The notes: a model not told the origin generated them from the letters alone. Shown: positions 32,798-42,049, numbered from the stretch's first letter. The stretch is 64,000 nucleotides of DNA from Bacillus dicomae (GCF_006494425.1 NZ_VHIV01000001.1:1426001-1490000), one strand, 5' to 3'. Numbers and translations are program-made.

Positions 32798-33384
32798 CAA
32801 AGCTGGTGAGCTTCTGACTCAAGAGCTATTAAATGATCATTATTAATAGAGTTATTCGTATACATTCTGTTCTTTTGGATGTTAAGGACCGTATAATTCA
32901 CATCGTTCTGTTCATTTGAAAATGTTGATTCATTTAATAGTGTCAGTGTTGAATTGATGTTATATTTATCAATTCGCTCTTTTTTTCCTTTGAAAAACAG
33001 TTTAATAAGGTGCGGCTCATCATTAATGAGCAAACCGAGTTCAGGTGATGAGCGGACAATTAAATTGTCTGATAACCAATGTGATTTACCTGGATCAAAC
33101 CAAGAGATGTCTTTGTTTTTAATAAATTTTTTATACTGCTTTATAACATCAATATAGTTTTGCTTTTTCTTCTGATCAACAGTTTGTACTAATGTTTCAA
33201 AACAATCAAAAGGTAGTTTGTTTTTATGAAATTTAATTACAGTTTCTCTTAATTGTTTCCAGTAATCAAAAACTGGGTGATATTCAGGTTGAGATTTTAG
33301 ATTCTTTACAAAATTTGTTTTTGCTGCACTACTTTTCAGTGTGAAGTCTAAAAATTGTGTAAGTCCCACTTTAATTTCCGCCAT
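32776..33384 (-). CDS. Intact orphan gene inside the decayed prophage
   Basis: 202 residues; ATG at 33384 with AAAGGGGG 8 nt upstream on the minus strand. The protein is helical and basic at first (FLDFTLKSSAAKTNFVKNLK, LRETVIKFHKNK, KKQNYIDVIKQYKKFIKNK) and then beta-rich (WLSDNLIVRSSPELGLLIND, HLIKLFFKGKKERIDKYN). No signal peptide, membrane segment or known motif. It reads against the phage remnants around it and is the only unbroken gene there. A cargo gene such as a superinfection-exclusion or defence gene is possible, but this is inference. Confidence 0.6.
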   Translation of the reverse strand: MAEIKVGLTQFLDFTLKSSAAKTNFVKNLKSQPEYHPVFDYWKQLRETVIKFHKNKLPFDCFETLVQTVDQKKKQNYIDVIKQYKKFIKNKDISWFDPGKSHWLSDNLIVRSSPELGLLINDEPHLIKLFFKGKKERIDKYNINSTLTLLNESTFSNEQNDVNYTVLNIQKNRMYTNNSINNDHLIALESEAHQLCYLWNKM

Positions 33385-33458
33385 GTTACACCCCCTTTCC
33401 AAACATTACTAATTCGATATTGGAAAGGGAAATCCTGCATTTTAAGGAGGTGAACTAG

Positions 33459-33713
33459 ATGCTAGATGATAGAGAGCTGATGGAACAATAACGGCTCTTT
33501 TATTTATATTACGTGAAATATTTTAAAGGGAAACAAGCTGTACGGAAAGTTGGGCATGTAAAGAGAAGCAAGTATAGTATGAGTAGCCGATTACATAGAA
33601 GAAAACGTGTAGCATTATAGATCCGAGAACTGAAAGGTTAGATGGCTGAAAATATATTTTGGGAATTGATGAGTGGGGTGAATAAGTAAATTAGGATGGC
33701 TTTTGCTAATATG
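33459..33713 (+). pseudogene. Terminase small subunit remnant
   Basis: Behind a strong AGGAGGTGA, ATG 33459 reads MLDDRELMEQ, stop, RLFYLYYVKYFKGKQAVRKVG and HVKRSKYSMSSRLHRRKRVAL, stop, IRELKG, stop, MAENIFWELMSGVNK, stop, IRMAFANM. This follows the phage terminase small-subunit pattern (QRLFxxYYxKxFNGxQAxxKAG, IRELK, MDVLNKxIKIAFADI). Four in-frame stops and a missing C-terminus show long decay. Confidence 0.7.
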
Positions 33714-33746
33714 AAAAAAGGTCCTATTGTTTCCAACAGGACCTTT
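33714..33746 (-). terminator. Orphan minus-strand terminator
   Basis: AAAGGTCCT / AGGACCTTT stem with an inner GTT/AAC pairing. Read on the minus strand it is followed by TTTTTT. There is no minus-strand gene ending here, so it may belong to a lost gene of the element. Confidence 0.6.
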
Positions 33747-34215
33747 CCTAAAATGGCAAAGAGTAACTCTTACCTTACTCTTCTCGTATATATTACCTGA
33801 AAAAGATAGATGTGTATACAACAAGAAATTCCAATATAATTATTCGAATATAGTGTTTAAAAATAAAAAGGTAGAATTTCAAATAAGGAATTAAATTACA
33901 AACGTTGATTTATCAATTGCTTGTAATGGTTTTTTATTAACTTGTAGTAAATAAAGTGATATTGAGATAATAAGATATGTAATTTTGCATATCGGATTGT
34001 AAAAGCTGAATAAGAGTGTAAACGATCTAAATAATATGGAAATTGAAGGAGAGTAATATTAAAATTTCATTTACCTTTTTGCTGTATGAAATAAATTCAT
34101 TTGAATAGAAGTGAAAAATAGAGGTTTGCCCTAGACATTTATGAAACTTAAGAATATTTATAACGAAAGGAGTAAATGCACAGGTCCTATTTTTGTGATG
34201 ATGGAGGGAATTGAT
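33747..34215. other. Gene-free stretch after the phage remnants
   Basis: About 470 bp, very AT-rich. No ORF with an RBS, no clear repeat, and no promoter that I would call. Confidence 0.35.
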
Positions 34216-34494
34216 GTGGACATAACTCAAAGTATGGCGAGAATAGTGGTAAATGGGAAAGATCTATCGTTTAGTTCAGTTAGAACTTCTGTATGGAATC
34301 AAGGGCCTGTAAATGATTTAATTGTTTCGACATATCAGAGGATCGATGAGTTGTATCAATTTATGTGGTCACAAGTGCCAGTTACGCTTGGGATGTATTT
34401 TCTTCAAGGAGCGGATTTGATGAGGTTTGCTAGAATTACTGGGATTAATCAAAGTGTAACGGGGGAATATATATATCATTTCACTTGGGGATAA
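34216..34494 (+). CDS. Small protein, function unknown
   Basis: 92 residues; GTG 34216 with GGAGGG 7 nt upstream. The frame is open back to an ATG at 34141, but that start lacks an RBS. It begins VDITQSMARIVVNGKDLSFS and is mixed alpha/beta with several aromatic residues near the end. I do not recognise it. It may belong to the spore-surface gene group to its right. Confidence 0.55.
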   Translation: MDITQSMARIVVNGKDLSFSSVRTSVWNQGPVNDLIVSTYQRIDELYQFMWSQVPVTLGMYFLQGADLMRFARITGINQSVTGEYIYHFTWG

Positions 34495-34504
34495 AGCAAA
34501 TGTA

Positions 34505-34528
34505 AAGTAGCATAACAGCTGCTTTTTT
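34505..34528 (+). terminator. Rho-independent terminator
   Basis: AGTAGC / GCTGCT stem (one T-G pair), loop ATAACA, T6 tail, 10 nt after the stop codon. Confidence 0.75.
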
Positions 34529-34781
34529 ATTGTGGAAATGAAGTTTAGAAGGTGATGAATAGGAGGTTAGGAAAATAAGATTAGAGCGTGATATAGATAA
34601 TTTGTGATTGTTTTTAATACAAAGGGGTTTGCAAATAAGTGTATAGAAGTATACATGTAAAGATGAAATGAATTGAATTTTGATCATGAATAATATCCCC
34701 TCCATATATATTGCAATTAACAAGAATTACATATAGGGGACCGCTATGAATATGAAGTTTTTAAGGAGTATAAAAGATAAA

Positions 34782-34819
34782 AGAACAGAGAGACATATTT
34801 TTTGTCCCTCTGTTTTTTG
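34782..34819. terminator. Terminator of the collagen-like gene
   Basis: ACAGAGAGAC / GTCCCTCTGT stem with one mismatch. A T-rich run follows on the minus strand (TTCTTTT) and also on the + strand. Confidence 0.75.
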
Positions 34820-34822
34820 ATG

Positions 34823-36802
34823 TTATTCACAAATAGTTCCGGTTGCTATCCCAGTTGGAGCAACTCCAACTGGGACCGTATCTATAACCGTATTTGTAGC
34901 AGTATTGATAACAGAAACAGTATTGCTACCTTGGTTTGTAACATAGGCACGAGTGCCATCTGGTATGATGGTTACTTGATCCGGTGATAAAGCAACAGGA
35001 ATTGTATCGATTACTGCATTTGTTGCTACGTCTATTACCGATACATTATCACTAATTTTATTTACAACATAAATACGAGTACCATTCGGTGTAATAGCTA
35101 TACCAACCGGTTCAGTACCTACGTTAATTGTATTAATAACGGAATTAGTAGCGGTGTCAATAACAGAAACAGTATTGCTATTTTGATTTGTGACATACGC
35201 ACGAGTACCATCTAGTGTAAAGACGATTATCCTAGGGCGAATGCCAACAGGAATGGTAGCAATAACTGTATTAGTAGCAGTATTAATAACAGAAATGGTG
35301 TTGCTTAATTCGTTTGCAACATATGCAAAGGCTCCATTTGGAGAAACAGTGATTCCTTGCGGAGCATTGCCAACAGGAATGGTAGCAACAACTGTGTTAG
35401 TAGCAGCATTAATAACAGAGACCGTATTGTTACCGTGATTTCCAACATAAACCGTTGTGTTATTTGGAGAAACAGCTACACCGATTGGATTAGAGCCAAC
35501 AGGGATGGTAGCGACAACTGTATTGGTGGCAGTATTGATAACAGAAACGGTATTTGAAAAAATATTAGTAACATAAGCCCGAGTCCCATTTGGTGAAACT
35601 GTTACTTCAAGAGGTGCATTATTTACAGTGATTGTAGCAACAACTGTATTTGTTCCGGTGTTAATTACAGATACTGTATCATTTGTGGGGTCGTCTATGG
35701 CTCCTGCGTTTGTAACATAAACAAGGAAATTACATGCTGGCCCAGTCGGTCCCGTAGGCCCTGTTGGACACTCACAATCTCCCGTAGGTCCAGGTGGTCC
35801 TTCCGGCCCCTGCATTCCTTGCACACCTTGGGGTCCCGTAGGTCCTGGTAGTCCAGGCGGTCCTTGAAGCCCTTGGATACCTTGAGGTCCCGTAGGTCCT
35901 TCGAGTCCTTCCAGTCCTTGAAGCCCTTGGACACCTTGAGGTCCCGTAGGCCCTTCGGGTCCCTCTGGCCCTTGAATGCCTTGCACACCCTGAGGTCCCG
36001 TAGGCCCTGGTGGTCCAGGAACTCCCATTCCAGTACCAGAGCCAGTTGGTCCAGGTGGTCCAGGTGGCCCTTGAAGCCCTTGGACACCTTGAGGCCCAGT
36101 AGCTCCTGGTGGTCCTTCTGGCCCTTGAAGCCCTTCCACGCCTTGAGGCCCAGTCGCTCCTGCAAGTCCTTCCGGCCCTTGAAGCCCTTGGACACCTTGA
36201 GGCCCAGTCGCTCCTTCGGGTCCTTCTGGCCCTTGAATACCTTGCACCCCTTGAGGTCCAGTAGCTCCTTTAGGTCCAGGAAATCCTCTAGGTCCAGTAG
36301 CTCCAGTAGGACCGGGTATTCCGATAATATTTAATAGAGAACTATTCAGTATTCCTTGCAAAATTAAGTTGAATGTTTGTTGCAACAATGGGTCCGATAT
36401 ATTGGAACAACTAATGAGCGAAGATAAATTTTGGAATAGAAATTGGAATAACGCAGAGATTTGAGTAAGAGATGCCGTAGGTAAGGAATTGATTAATTGA
36501 TTTATAGTTCGTATAACTAAATTTCTATTTGGAGTATTTGGTTGCACTGTAATGATTAAATCATTTAATGCCTGTAATGCAGATTGGAGTATTTGTATAG
36601 TTGTCGGATTTGGCGTAGTAAAGAAAGAAAGGATAGCTTGGTTTAATTGGTTAATTAGGGACAATAATTCTTGTTGCTGAGAAAATGAGAAAAAAACAGG
36701 TGTACAACAATTAGTTTGATCACAAGGGGATATACTAATAAAACAGGGTAATTGGAATTTTTCGCACGGATTTTTTGAGTTTGATTTTTGATTATGTTTC
36801 AT
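34823..36802 (-). CDS. Exosporium-type collagen-like protein fused to a seven-blade YVTN propeller
   Basis: 659 residues; ATG 36802 preceded by AAGGAGGTAATT. Residues 1-160 form a hydrophobic Asn/Gln/Leu-rich domain with cysteines near the start ([15 protein letters not shown]). Residues ~161-356 are Gly-X-Y collagen repeats, largely [20 protein letters not shown] units, broken near 254 by SGTGMGV and near 341 by DCEC. Residues ~358-655 are seven YVTN repeats of about 42 residues ([22 protein letters not shown]), a full beta-propeller. Bacillus collagen proteins such as BclA sit on the exosporium with a C1q-like head; here a propeller takes the place of that head. It has no Sec signal. Confidence 0.85.
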   Translation of the reverse strand: MKHNQKSNSKNPCEKFQLPCFISISPCDQTNCCTPVFFSFSQQQELLSLINQLNQAILSFFTTPNPTTIQILQSALQALNDLIITVQPNTPNRNLVIRTINQLINSLPTASLTQISALFQFLFQNLSSLISCSNISDPLLQQTFNLILQGILNSSLLNIIGIPGPTGATGPRGFPGPKGATGPQGVQGIQGPEGPEGATGPQGVQGLQGPEGLAGATGPQGVEGLQGPEGPPGATGPQGVQGLQGPPGPPGPTGSGTGMGVPGPPGPTGPQGVQGIQGPEGPEGPTGPQGVQGLQGLEGLEGPTGPQGIQGLQGPPGLPGPTGPQGVQGMQGPEGPPGPTGDCECPTGPTGPTGPACNFLVYVTNAGAIDDPTNDTVSVINTGTNTVVATITVNNAPLEVTVSPNGTRAYVTNIFSNTVSVINTATNTVVATIPVGSNPIGVAVSPNNTTVYVGNHGNNTVSVINAATNTVVATIPVGNAPQGITVSPNGAFAYVANELSNTISVINTATNTVIATIPVGIRPRIIVFTLDGTRAYVTNQNSNTVSVIDTATNSVINTINVGTEPVGIAITPNGTRIYVVNKISDNVSVIDVATNAVIDTIPVALSPDQVTIIPDGTRAYVTNQGSNTVSVINTATNTVIDTVPVGVAPTGIATGTICE

Positions 36803-37164
36803 AATTACCTCCTTTTAAAAAATTTAAATATTTAAGTACGTATTGATAACTAATATTTTTTCTAGATTCAAAATGTTTATGAGTATAAGTTATATGTGAA
36901 ATACCCAGGAATGTTTTTTTAAAAGTATATGTCAACAAAATGGAGATGTTCTTATGTATTATAAAGGTTTGATCCGGTGATAGTTATAAGTTCAGTTCCA
37001 TATAGAATTTTATTTAAAATTATTCATTTTGTTTTTAAATACACTCTTTCAAACATTAAATTACGTTTAATAATTGAAATGAGTAAGTGAAATATGCAAT
37101 TGAAGATATTAAAAGAAATAATTAAATGAAAAACGTACTAAAGGCTAGTGTACTAGTATTCAGC
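36803..37164. other. Divergent promoter region
   Basis: About 360 bp of AT-rich DNA between the collagen-like gene and the Gln-rich gene. I see no clear sigma-K box for the collagen gene. No ORF with an RBS. Confidence 0.35.
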
Positions 37165-37192
37165 ACTTCCTAAAATAAAGAATCATACTATG
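37165..37192 (+). promoter_or_regulatory. Candidate sigma-K promoter
   Basis: AC (37165-37166), 17 nt, then CATACTATG (37184-37192), which differs from CATANNNTA at the last base only. It lies 36 nt before the Gln-rich gene. Confidence 0.4.
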
Positions 37193-37227
37193 GTTTGTAG
37201 TAACTTATATGGAAGTGAGTTGAAATA

Positions 37228-37479
37228 ATGGTTTATTCATATTTTGCTAACCAAGCGGGTATGCGACCTGCATATGGTACATCTATAACATTTAGCGGGG
37301 CACAAAGTACAGTTCAAGCTGTTCAACAAGCGTTACAAATGCAACAACAAATGCAAATGCAGCAACAAGGTATACAGCCGTATTATTCATCCATGGAGTA
37401 TTTTTACCCGGTGCATCAAATCACACCGTATGGAAGTTCTTTTCTTACTATCCCATATGGAACTGTATTTAATCTATAA
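37228..37479 (+). CDS. Small Gln/Tyr-rich protein, probable spore-coat type
   Basis: 83 residues; ATG 37228 with GGAAGTGAG upstream (weak). The middle is a Met/Gln tract (QMQQQMQMQQQGIQ), and the ends are Tyr/Pro-rich (QPYYSSMEYFYPV). Such composition is common in Bacillus coat proteins, and a sigma-K-like box precedes it. The stop codon TAA falls in the ATAAA end of a bcr1-like repeat, so that insertion may have set the present C-terminus. Confidence 0.55.
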   Translation: MVYSYFANQAGMRPAYGTSITFSGAQSTVQAVQQALQMQQQMQMQQQGIQPYYSSMEYFYPVHQITPYGSSFLTIPYGTVFNL

Positions 37480-37620
37480 AGAAAAATCTTTATTAGTTGG
37501 GAGCAGGTTCCAAACTGATTATTAGCTCTTACCAATCGGGCAACACGGCTCCCACCTAACTTTTACGTATGTGACGAATTTTGAGGTGTTAGTCTTATTG
37601 CTTACAAATAGCGGGTACAA
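37476..37620 (-). repeat. bcr1-like repeat, copy B (decayed, inverted)
   Basis: Matches the reverse complement of copy A along most of its length: ATAAAG end, CTGATTATTAGC, ACCAATCGG, CCCACCTAAC, GAATTTTGAGGTG and GCGGG. The G/C-rich stems carry many changes. Confidence 0.7.
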
Positions 37621-38083
37621 TTGAGGGGGATGAAATTGTGTTTATGTAAGCGTCAAATAGTCCCCACATATAATTTGTAAATAATCCATGAGATAATCCC
37701 CGTACATACTACAAGTTGAGTTTTTTGTGAGAAGAAACCGATTAAAGAAAGAATAGGAATTATCTTATCATGACAAATGATGGTTAGTTGTTTTGTATGA
37801 AAGGATACATAAACATTTACTTAGGCGAACTAGGCCGAGATGCAACAAAGAAGTCCTATCTGCGGTTATATCGTACAGGACTATTGTCTTATAACTATTA
37901 ACCTACTAAGAACAGCCGAACCGTTTTTTCCCATTTTGAAGGATATTTACAGCTGTAACATCTTGTATTTTGTTTATAATTGTAAATAGTTATTGAAATG
38001 TATAAATGTTTTTTTAATAAAAAGGAAAAATAATGCAACTTTTTAATTTGCTTATTCGTGTTATATATGAAAGGAGGAGGGGG
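37621..38083. other. Gene-free stretch before sigM
   Basis: AT-rich. AAGTCCT / AGGACT (37850-37881) can pair but have no T-run. I found no clear TGAAAC/CGTC sigma-M autoregulatory promoter. Confidence 0.35.
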
Positions 38084-38584
38084 ATGGAGATTGAAGAAAT
38101 ATATAAGCTTTATATAAACGACGTGTACAGGTATTTATTTTCCCTTTCTCGTAGCCATCACGTAGCGGAAGACTTAATGCAGGAGACTTTTTATCGGGCG
38201 TTTCTTTATCTAGAAGACTATGAAAACCAAAATGTGAAATCATGGCTTTTTAAAGTGGCATATCATACGTTTATTGATTTTGTTAGGAAAGAGAACAAAG
38301 TAACTTTTGTAGGAACGGAGGAATTAGAGACAATACAAGCAGGGGAATCTACAGAAGAGTATGTAGTCGCAAAAAATAGTTATGAAAAATTAATTCAGAT
38401 TATTCATACTTTACCAGTGGTAGAGGCACAAGCTATTTTATTATGTGACGTACATCAATTAACGTACGAAGAAGGTGCTTCTGTATTAGATTTAAAGTTA
38501 AACACGTATAAAAGTCACATATTTCGCGGGAGAAAGAGATTAAAAGAATTGTTAAAGGAGGAAAAGAGTCAAAATGACAAATGA
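38084..38584 (+). CDS. sigM: ECF RNA polymerase sigma factor, SigM-like
   Basis: 166 residues; ATG 38084 directly after AAAGGAGGAGGGGG (the ATG at 38033 lacks an RBS). Region 2 is EEIYKLYINDVYRYLFSL and HHVAEDLMQETFYRAFLY; region 4 is LTYEEGASVLDLKLNTYKSH. The opening and region 2.2 match B. subtilis SigM, which answers cell-wall and salt stress. The next two genes have the layout of the SigM inhibitors YhdL and YhdK. Confidence 0.75.
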   Translation: MEIEEIYKLYINDVYRYLFSLSRSHHVAEDLMQETFYRAFLYLEDYENQNVKSWLFKVAYHTFIDFVRKENKVTFVGTEELETIQAGESTEEYVVAKNSYEKLIQIIHTLPVVEAQAILLCDVHQLTYEEGASVLDLKLNTYKSHIFRGRKRLKELLKEEKSQNDK

Positions 38585-39596
38585 TAAACCTCATTCTGAA
38601 CAAGATGATTATAAAGAATTGTTACAAGAAGCTCTTCATCAAAGACCGGATCCACTTCCTAATGAAAAACAGGAGCAAGTGTTGAAAATAGGAAAGAAAA
38701 GAGCGCTTATTACAAATGTTTTAATTGTATTTACTTCTTTATTACTTATTCAACCTATTTTTTATGTAGCTACACTCGCATACTATATATTTGCACCTAC
38801 AAATGCAATGGAGATCCGGAACGTAGTAAACCAAACGTTAAGTGTAACGGAACCAAATGTATATATGAAAGAAAGAGATATGGAGCAAAAATTGTTACCG
38901 CTTAGTTTACAATTGAATTTTGATTTGTATAAAAGGGTAGGAAAGAAAGATATTCGAATAGGTGAAGAGAAAACTTATTATTTATTAAGTAACGCAACGA
39001 AAGTAAGCCGCGAATATACAACAGATGAGAAAATTCCAGAAGTCCCATATATAGATAATGAGGTATTGTCTCATCCGAATAATTATAATACGTCTTATAA
39101 TAGTAGCGAAGAAGCACAGGTATTAAAGGGGCTTCCGCAAGAATCTGTTGTAGAAGCATTTGTATCTTTTAGAGAATTGTTAAGTGTACAAGAGGTAACG
39201 AATATGTTTCCTACTATTGATATCGTCTGGTATGCCGTGAATACAGGATTAGAGGAGAAGCAAAAGAATGATGAGGGTATGTATGTTGCTCCGATTGGTT
39301 TTCCGGCAGATATGATTTCAAGTCCAAGTGGCGCTTTTTTAAATGACGCCCCTCATGAGGGGCAATTTATTGATGTATTAAAGTCATTACAGAAGCATGA
39401 AGATTTAGCGGTGAAGCTATCTAGGACGAAAACATTAGAGTTGTCAAAGCGTATTTCTTTCCTTGAAAAAAATGGAGTAAAAACATACGGGGCAGTTGTA
39501 ACTGGACCTAAAGGTGAAGTTGAAAAATTGTTGAGCCATGAAAAAGTTAGAAACTTGAAAGTAGGTGAAGTGAGATTATGGAACTGGCATTCTTAA
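38574..39596 (+). CDS. Anti-sigma factor (YhdL-like)
   Basis: 340 residues overlapping sigM by 11 nt; ATG 38574 with AAAGGAGG upstream. A cytosolic N-terminal ~50 residues bind the sigma factor, one membrane segment (ALITNVLIVFTSLLLIQPIF) follows, and a large extracytoplasmic Sigma_reg-type domain contains VTEPNVYMKE and SIDIVWYAV-like strands. It likely holds SigM at the membrane until envelope stress. Confidence 0.78.
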   Translation: MTNDKPHSEQDDYKELLQEALHQRPDPLPNEKQEQVLKIGKKRALITNVLIVFTSLLLIQPIFYVATLAYYIFAPTNAMEIRNVVNQTLSVTEPNVYMKERDMEQKLLPLSLQLNFDLYKRVGKKDIRIGEEKTYYLLSNATKVSREYTTDEKIPEVPYIDNEVLSHPNNYNTSYNSSEEAQVLKGLPQESVVEAFVSFRELLSVQEVTNMFPTIDIVWYAVNTGLEEKQKNDEGMYVAPIGFPADMISSPSGAFLNDAPHEGQFIDVLKSLQKHEDLAVKLSRTKTLELSKRISFLEKNGVKTYGAVVTGPKGEVEKLLSHEKVRNLKVGEVRLWNWHS

Positions 39597-39889
39597 AAAA
39601 AAGAAAGAATCATATTTACAAACAGGAAACATGGATGGGGACTATTTCATTAATTATTGCTTTTCTAGCGTTAATGTATTTGAACATTATATTGCTTATT
39701 CCAGAAACATTTATAAGCGAAGGTTTTCTACAAGTAGTTGGTGCTGGGCTGCTCTGTTCAGTCGTAGGCATGATCACAAAAAGTAAAAGTCGAAAATATG
39801 CATTGTGGGCATGTAGTTTATTTGTTTTTATGCTACTGTTTGCTGTATGTGGCTTTATGTTAGGTTGGATGATAAGTTTTGCGCCATAA
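39578..39889 (+). CDS. Small membrane co-regulator of SigM (YhdK-like)
   Basis: 103 residues with three membrane helices (WMGTISLIIAFLALMYLNII; FLQVVGAGLLCSVVGMI; LFVFMLLFAVCGFMLGWMI). The start ATG 39578 overlaps the anti-sigma gene by 19 nt. Position and topology fit YhdK, which helps YhdL inhibit SigM. Confidence 0.7.
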   Translation: MELAFLKKRKNHIYKQETWMGTISLIIAFLALMYLNIILLIPETFISEGFLQVVGAGLLCSVVGMITKSKSRKYALWACSLFVFMLLFAVCGFMLGWMISFAP

Positions 39890-39897
39890 ATATGTGG

Positions 39898-39928
39898 AAA
39901 AGAGCGAATGTAAATGCGCTCTTTTTTT
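39898..39928 (+). terminator. Terminator of the sigM operon
   Basis: AAAAGAGCG / CGCTCTTTT stem with T7. Confidence 0.87.
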
Positions 39929-40088
39929 ATGTATAAAAAGTAAAATAGAGAAGAGAAGAATCTGTCAAAGTGGATATGTTACGTGTATGTAAATAGGCGA
40001 CAAGTATAGGGCTAAAGCAATAACTTGTCCAAACATTGCGAATCTCCCTTACATAATATGTAGTAATAAGCATGAAAGGGGAACTAGT

Positions 40089-40625
40089 ATGTCTTGCTAT
40101 AACTACTGTAAGTATTGTAAAGAGTATAAAAAGAAACAGCACGACTGTTGTAAGAACACTAGTAAGTGTAATGACAACAAGGATACGCTTGTTAGGGCAT
40201 CAGCATTTAGAGCTAGAAATACGGTGGATCAAACGGTTCCTGCCAATACTTTTGTAAAGGTATTGTTTCAAGATGAACAATTTGATTTAGCAAATGAGTA
40301 TAATCCAGCAACGTCTATCTTTATTCCGAAGACTAGAGGGGTTTACTCTATTATTGGAACGATTGGCTTTTTTCCAAATGATTTTAACTTAAATTATAGA
40401 GCTCGTGTAGAAATTCGTGTGAATGGAAACGCAGCAATAGCTATAGATAATGACTTTTTTGGTCCAATAGGTTTTGGAAATGCAGTAAGTGTTTCGACGA
40501 TCGTTCAATTGAATGAAGGGGATCAAGTCGAGGTTTATGCACAAAGTAGCATAGACGGAGTTTTAAGTTCTTCGGAAGACGGCGCACATTTTGAAGCAGC
40601 AAGATTCCCTTCTCCAACTGAATAA
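40089..40625 (+). CDS. Cys-rich N-terminus plus C1q/TNF-like jelly-roll protein (exosporium type)
   Basis: 178 residues; ATG 40089 with AAAGGGGA upstream. Residues 1-30 hold six Cys in a Lys/Cys-rich head (CYNYCKYCKEYKKKQHDCCK). From about 37 the sequence ASAFRARNTVDQTVPANTFV starts a beta-sandwich (FDLANEYNPATSIFIPKTRG, VYSIIGTIGF, VEIRVNGNAAIAID, LNEGDQVEVYAQ) of the C1q-like fold, as in the heads of BclA-type proteins. Probably a spore-surface protein. Confidence 0.65.
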   Translation: MSCYNYCKYCKEYKKKQHDCCKNTSKCNDNKDTLVRASAFRARNTVDQTVPANTFVKVLFQDEQFDLANEYNPATSIFIPKTRGVYSIIGTIGFFPNDFNLNYRARVEIRVNGNAAIAIDNDFFGPIGFGNAVSVSTIVQLNEGDQVEVYAQSSIDGVLSSSEDGAHFEAARFPSPTE

Positions 40626-40659
40626 TGAAGACAATAAAGTAATTCTCAGTAGGTTTAGT

Positions 40660-40692
40660 TTATCCCCTTCACCAAATGGTGGGGGATTATTA
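40660..40692 (+). terminator. GC-rich hairpin, probable terminator
   Basis: ATCCCC..CACC / GGTG..GGGGAT stem with loop AAAT. The following TTATTATTG is a poor T-run. Confidence 0.55.
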
Positions 40693-41410
40693 TTGCTTTT
40701 CTAAAATATATAAGTTAATAGGTTAAATGTAGTTTATTTCAGGAGCATTTCGCATGCTAGGATGTAATGATGAAAGTAAAAATAAAAACAGCTATGAGGT
40801 ACATAAAAATGACAGATAAAGTTTTAAAATTAGTTTTGAAGTTTTTGGGTGGAAAGGGGGTATCGTATCTTATTTTAAGTATTAGATTTTCTACAGAAAA
40901 TAAAAAGAATGCAATGAAACAAGTAACATTATGGTGAAAGTTTTTTTGCATTACATTTGCTTGTCGTCTTATGGAATAGAAAAAATATCATAATTTAGGA
41001 ATACATAAAAGGCCACATAAATACGGGGTTTTTCGTTACTATATAGAAATTACATATTTAACATATGTTTGTGTAGGTATTGCTCAATATACTGAAAGAA
41101 ATAGCATTAAGGCGATTGCACTATATAAAAATAAAATAAATCCTAAGATAAGTAATATTGGATGTAACCTGAACATATTTGACCTCCTTGAGTATATAAA
41201 GAATTTTAATACATCTTTGGTTAATTTAGAAGGGGAATTTCAATTTCTCAAAAATCGAAAGAAAATGCAAGGAATATAGTGGGCGTATAATAGATGGAGG
41301 AGTATGATTGAGTACACATTGATTGGATTGTTTATAAGCAGCAGATGGGTTTATCAATCATGAAATATAAACAGTGAACAGGTTTATATGTACAGAACGA
41401 AGGATAAATA
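40693..41410. other. Gene-poor AT-rich stretch
   Basis: Only a doubtful 55-codon + ORF (40770-40937; basic, starts MKVKIKTAMRYIKMTDKVLK) with a poor RBS, and a 64-codon ORF on the opposite strand over the same bases. Neither is convincing. Nothing else seen. Confidence 0.4.
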
Positions 41411-41440
41411 AAAAAGAGCATACATAAAAAGTACGCTCTA
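41411..41440 (-). terminator. Minus-strand terminator
   Basis: AGAGCATAC / GTACGCTCT imperfect stem; on the minus strand it is followed by TTTTTTATT. It lies 170 bp beyond the small minus-strand gene at 41613. Confidence 0.55.
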
Positions 41441-41612
41441 AAGAAAGATAGGTTTTATGAGTGGATAATCTCCATACGATAATATATGCTCGGCTAATAA
41501 AAACGTGTGAAAAATCAATAGATTATCAATAGAATATCATGAAATGAGTAATTTTAGTCGATTACCAGAGTCGTCTAGCTAATCAAATTGTAAGGAGTGT
41601 GAATAGAATGGA

Positions 41613-41807
41613 TTAACAATTGGATAATGATCGCACTTCAGTTTCGTATTTCTTATAGTCTGGATATCTTGTAATAGTTTGACATTTAGGTGTGGACAGT
41701 TGGTTAATTATAGAAACATTTGTAATTACCTCGTTACAAGGACCGAAAAATGTAACTTTTAGTTTTGAATTTGGTGGAACTTTGAACACGATAGGCTTTT
41801 TTTTCAT
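41613..41807 (-). CDS. Small protein, function unknown
   Basis: 64 residues; ATG at 41807 with AGGAGCTG 6-7 nt upstream. It starts MKKKPIVFKVPPNSKLKVTF followed by FGPCNEVITNVSII; two further Cys. Beta-rich and basic. I do not recognise it; its context of spore-surface-type genes is the only hint. Confidence 0.55.
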   Translation of the reverse strand: MKKKPIVFKVPPNSKLKVTFFGPCNEVITNVSIINQLSTPKCQTITRYPDYKKYETEVRSLSNC

Positions 41808-42022
41808 GAAATCAGCTCCTAATATGCAGTATTGTATACTGCGTTTTTTCGTTCAGATTATAAAGACGTACTAATATAATATGAAATTTTAATTGAGTTG
41901 ATAATGATATGGTGTTTTATGGCATGGTAAAAATATAGAAAATACAATACAAATTGAGAATGTTCCATAAAATGTTTAATTGATATAATAGGTAAAAGAA
42001 AAAAATAAGTAATTTATCTAAT

Positions 42023-42049
42023 ACACTTTTTTTCTTGCCACATATTATA
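42023..42049 (+). promoter_or_regulatory. Sigma-K promoter
   Basis: AC (42023-42024), exactly 16 nt, then CATATTATA (42041-42049), a full match to CATANNNTA. It lies 33 nt before the GTG start at 42083. This implies late mother-cell expression. Confidence 0.6.

Noticed and set aside
33615-33824. 69-codon minus ORF over the terminase remnant
   Set aside because: No RBS and it runs through the terminator stem.
35190-36334. Open frames on the + strand and a third minus frame across the collagen-like gene
   Set aside because: They mirror the GXY and YVTN codon repeats of the real gene and have no RBS.
37900-38080. Sigma-M autoregulatory promoter
   Set aside because: A TGTAAC segment is present, but no CGTC/CGTA follows at 16-17 nt.
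40770-40937. 55-codon + ORF (MKVKIKTAMRYIKMTDKVLK...)
   Set aside because: Poor RBS, and an equally long frame exists on the other strand; kept only as a note.
40757-40951. 64-codon minus ORF
   Set aside because: No RBS; hydrophobic composition is what antisense AT-rich DNA often gives.
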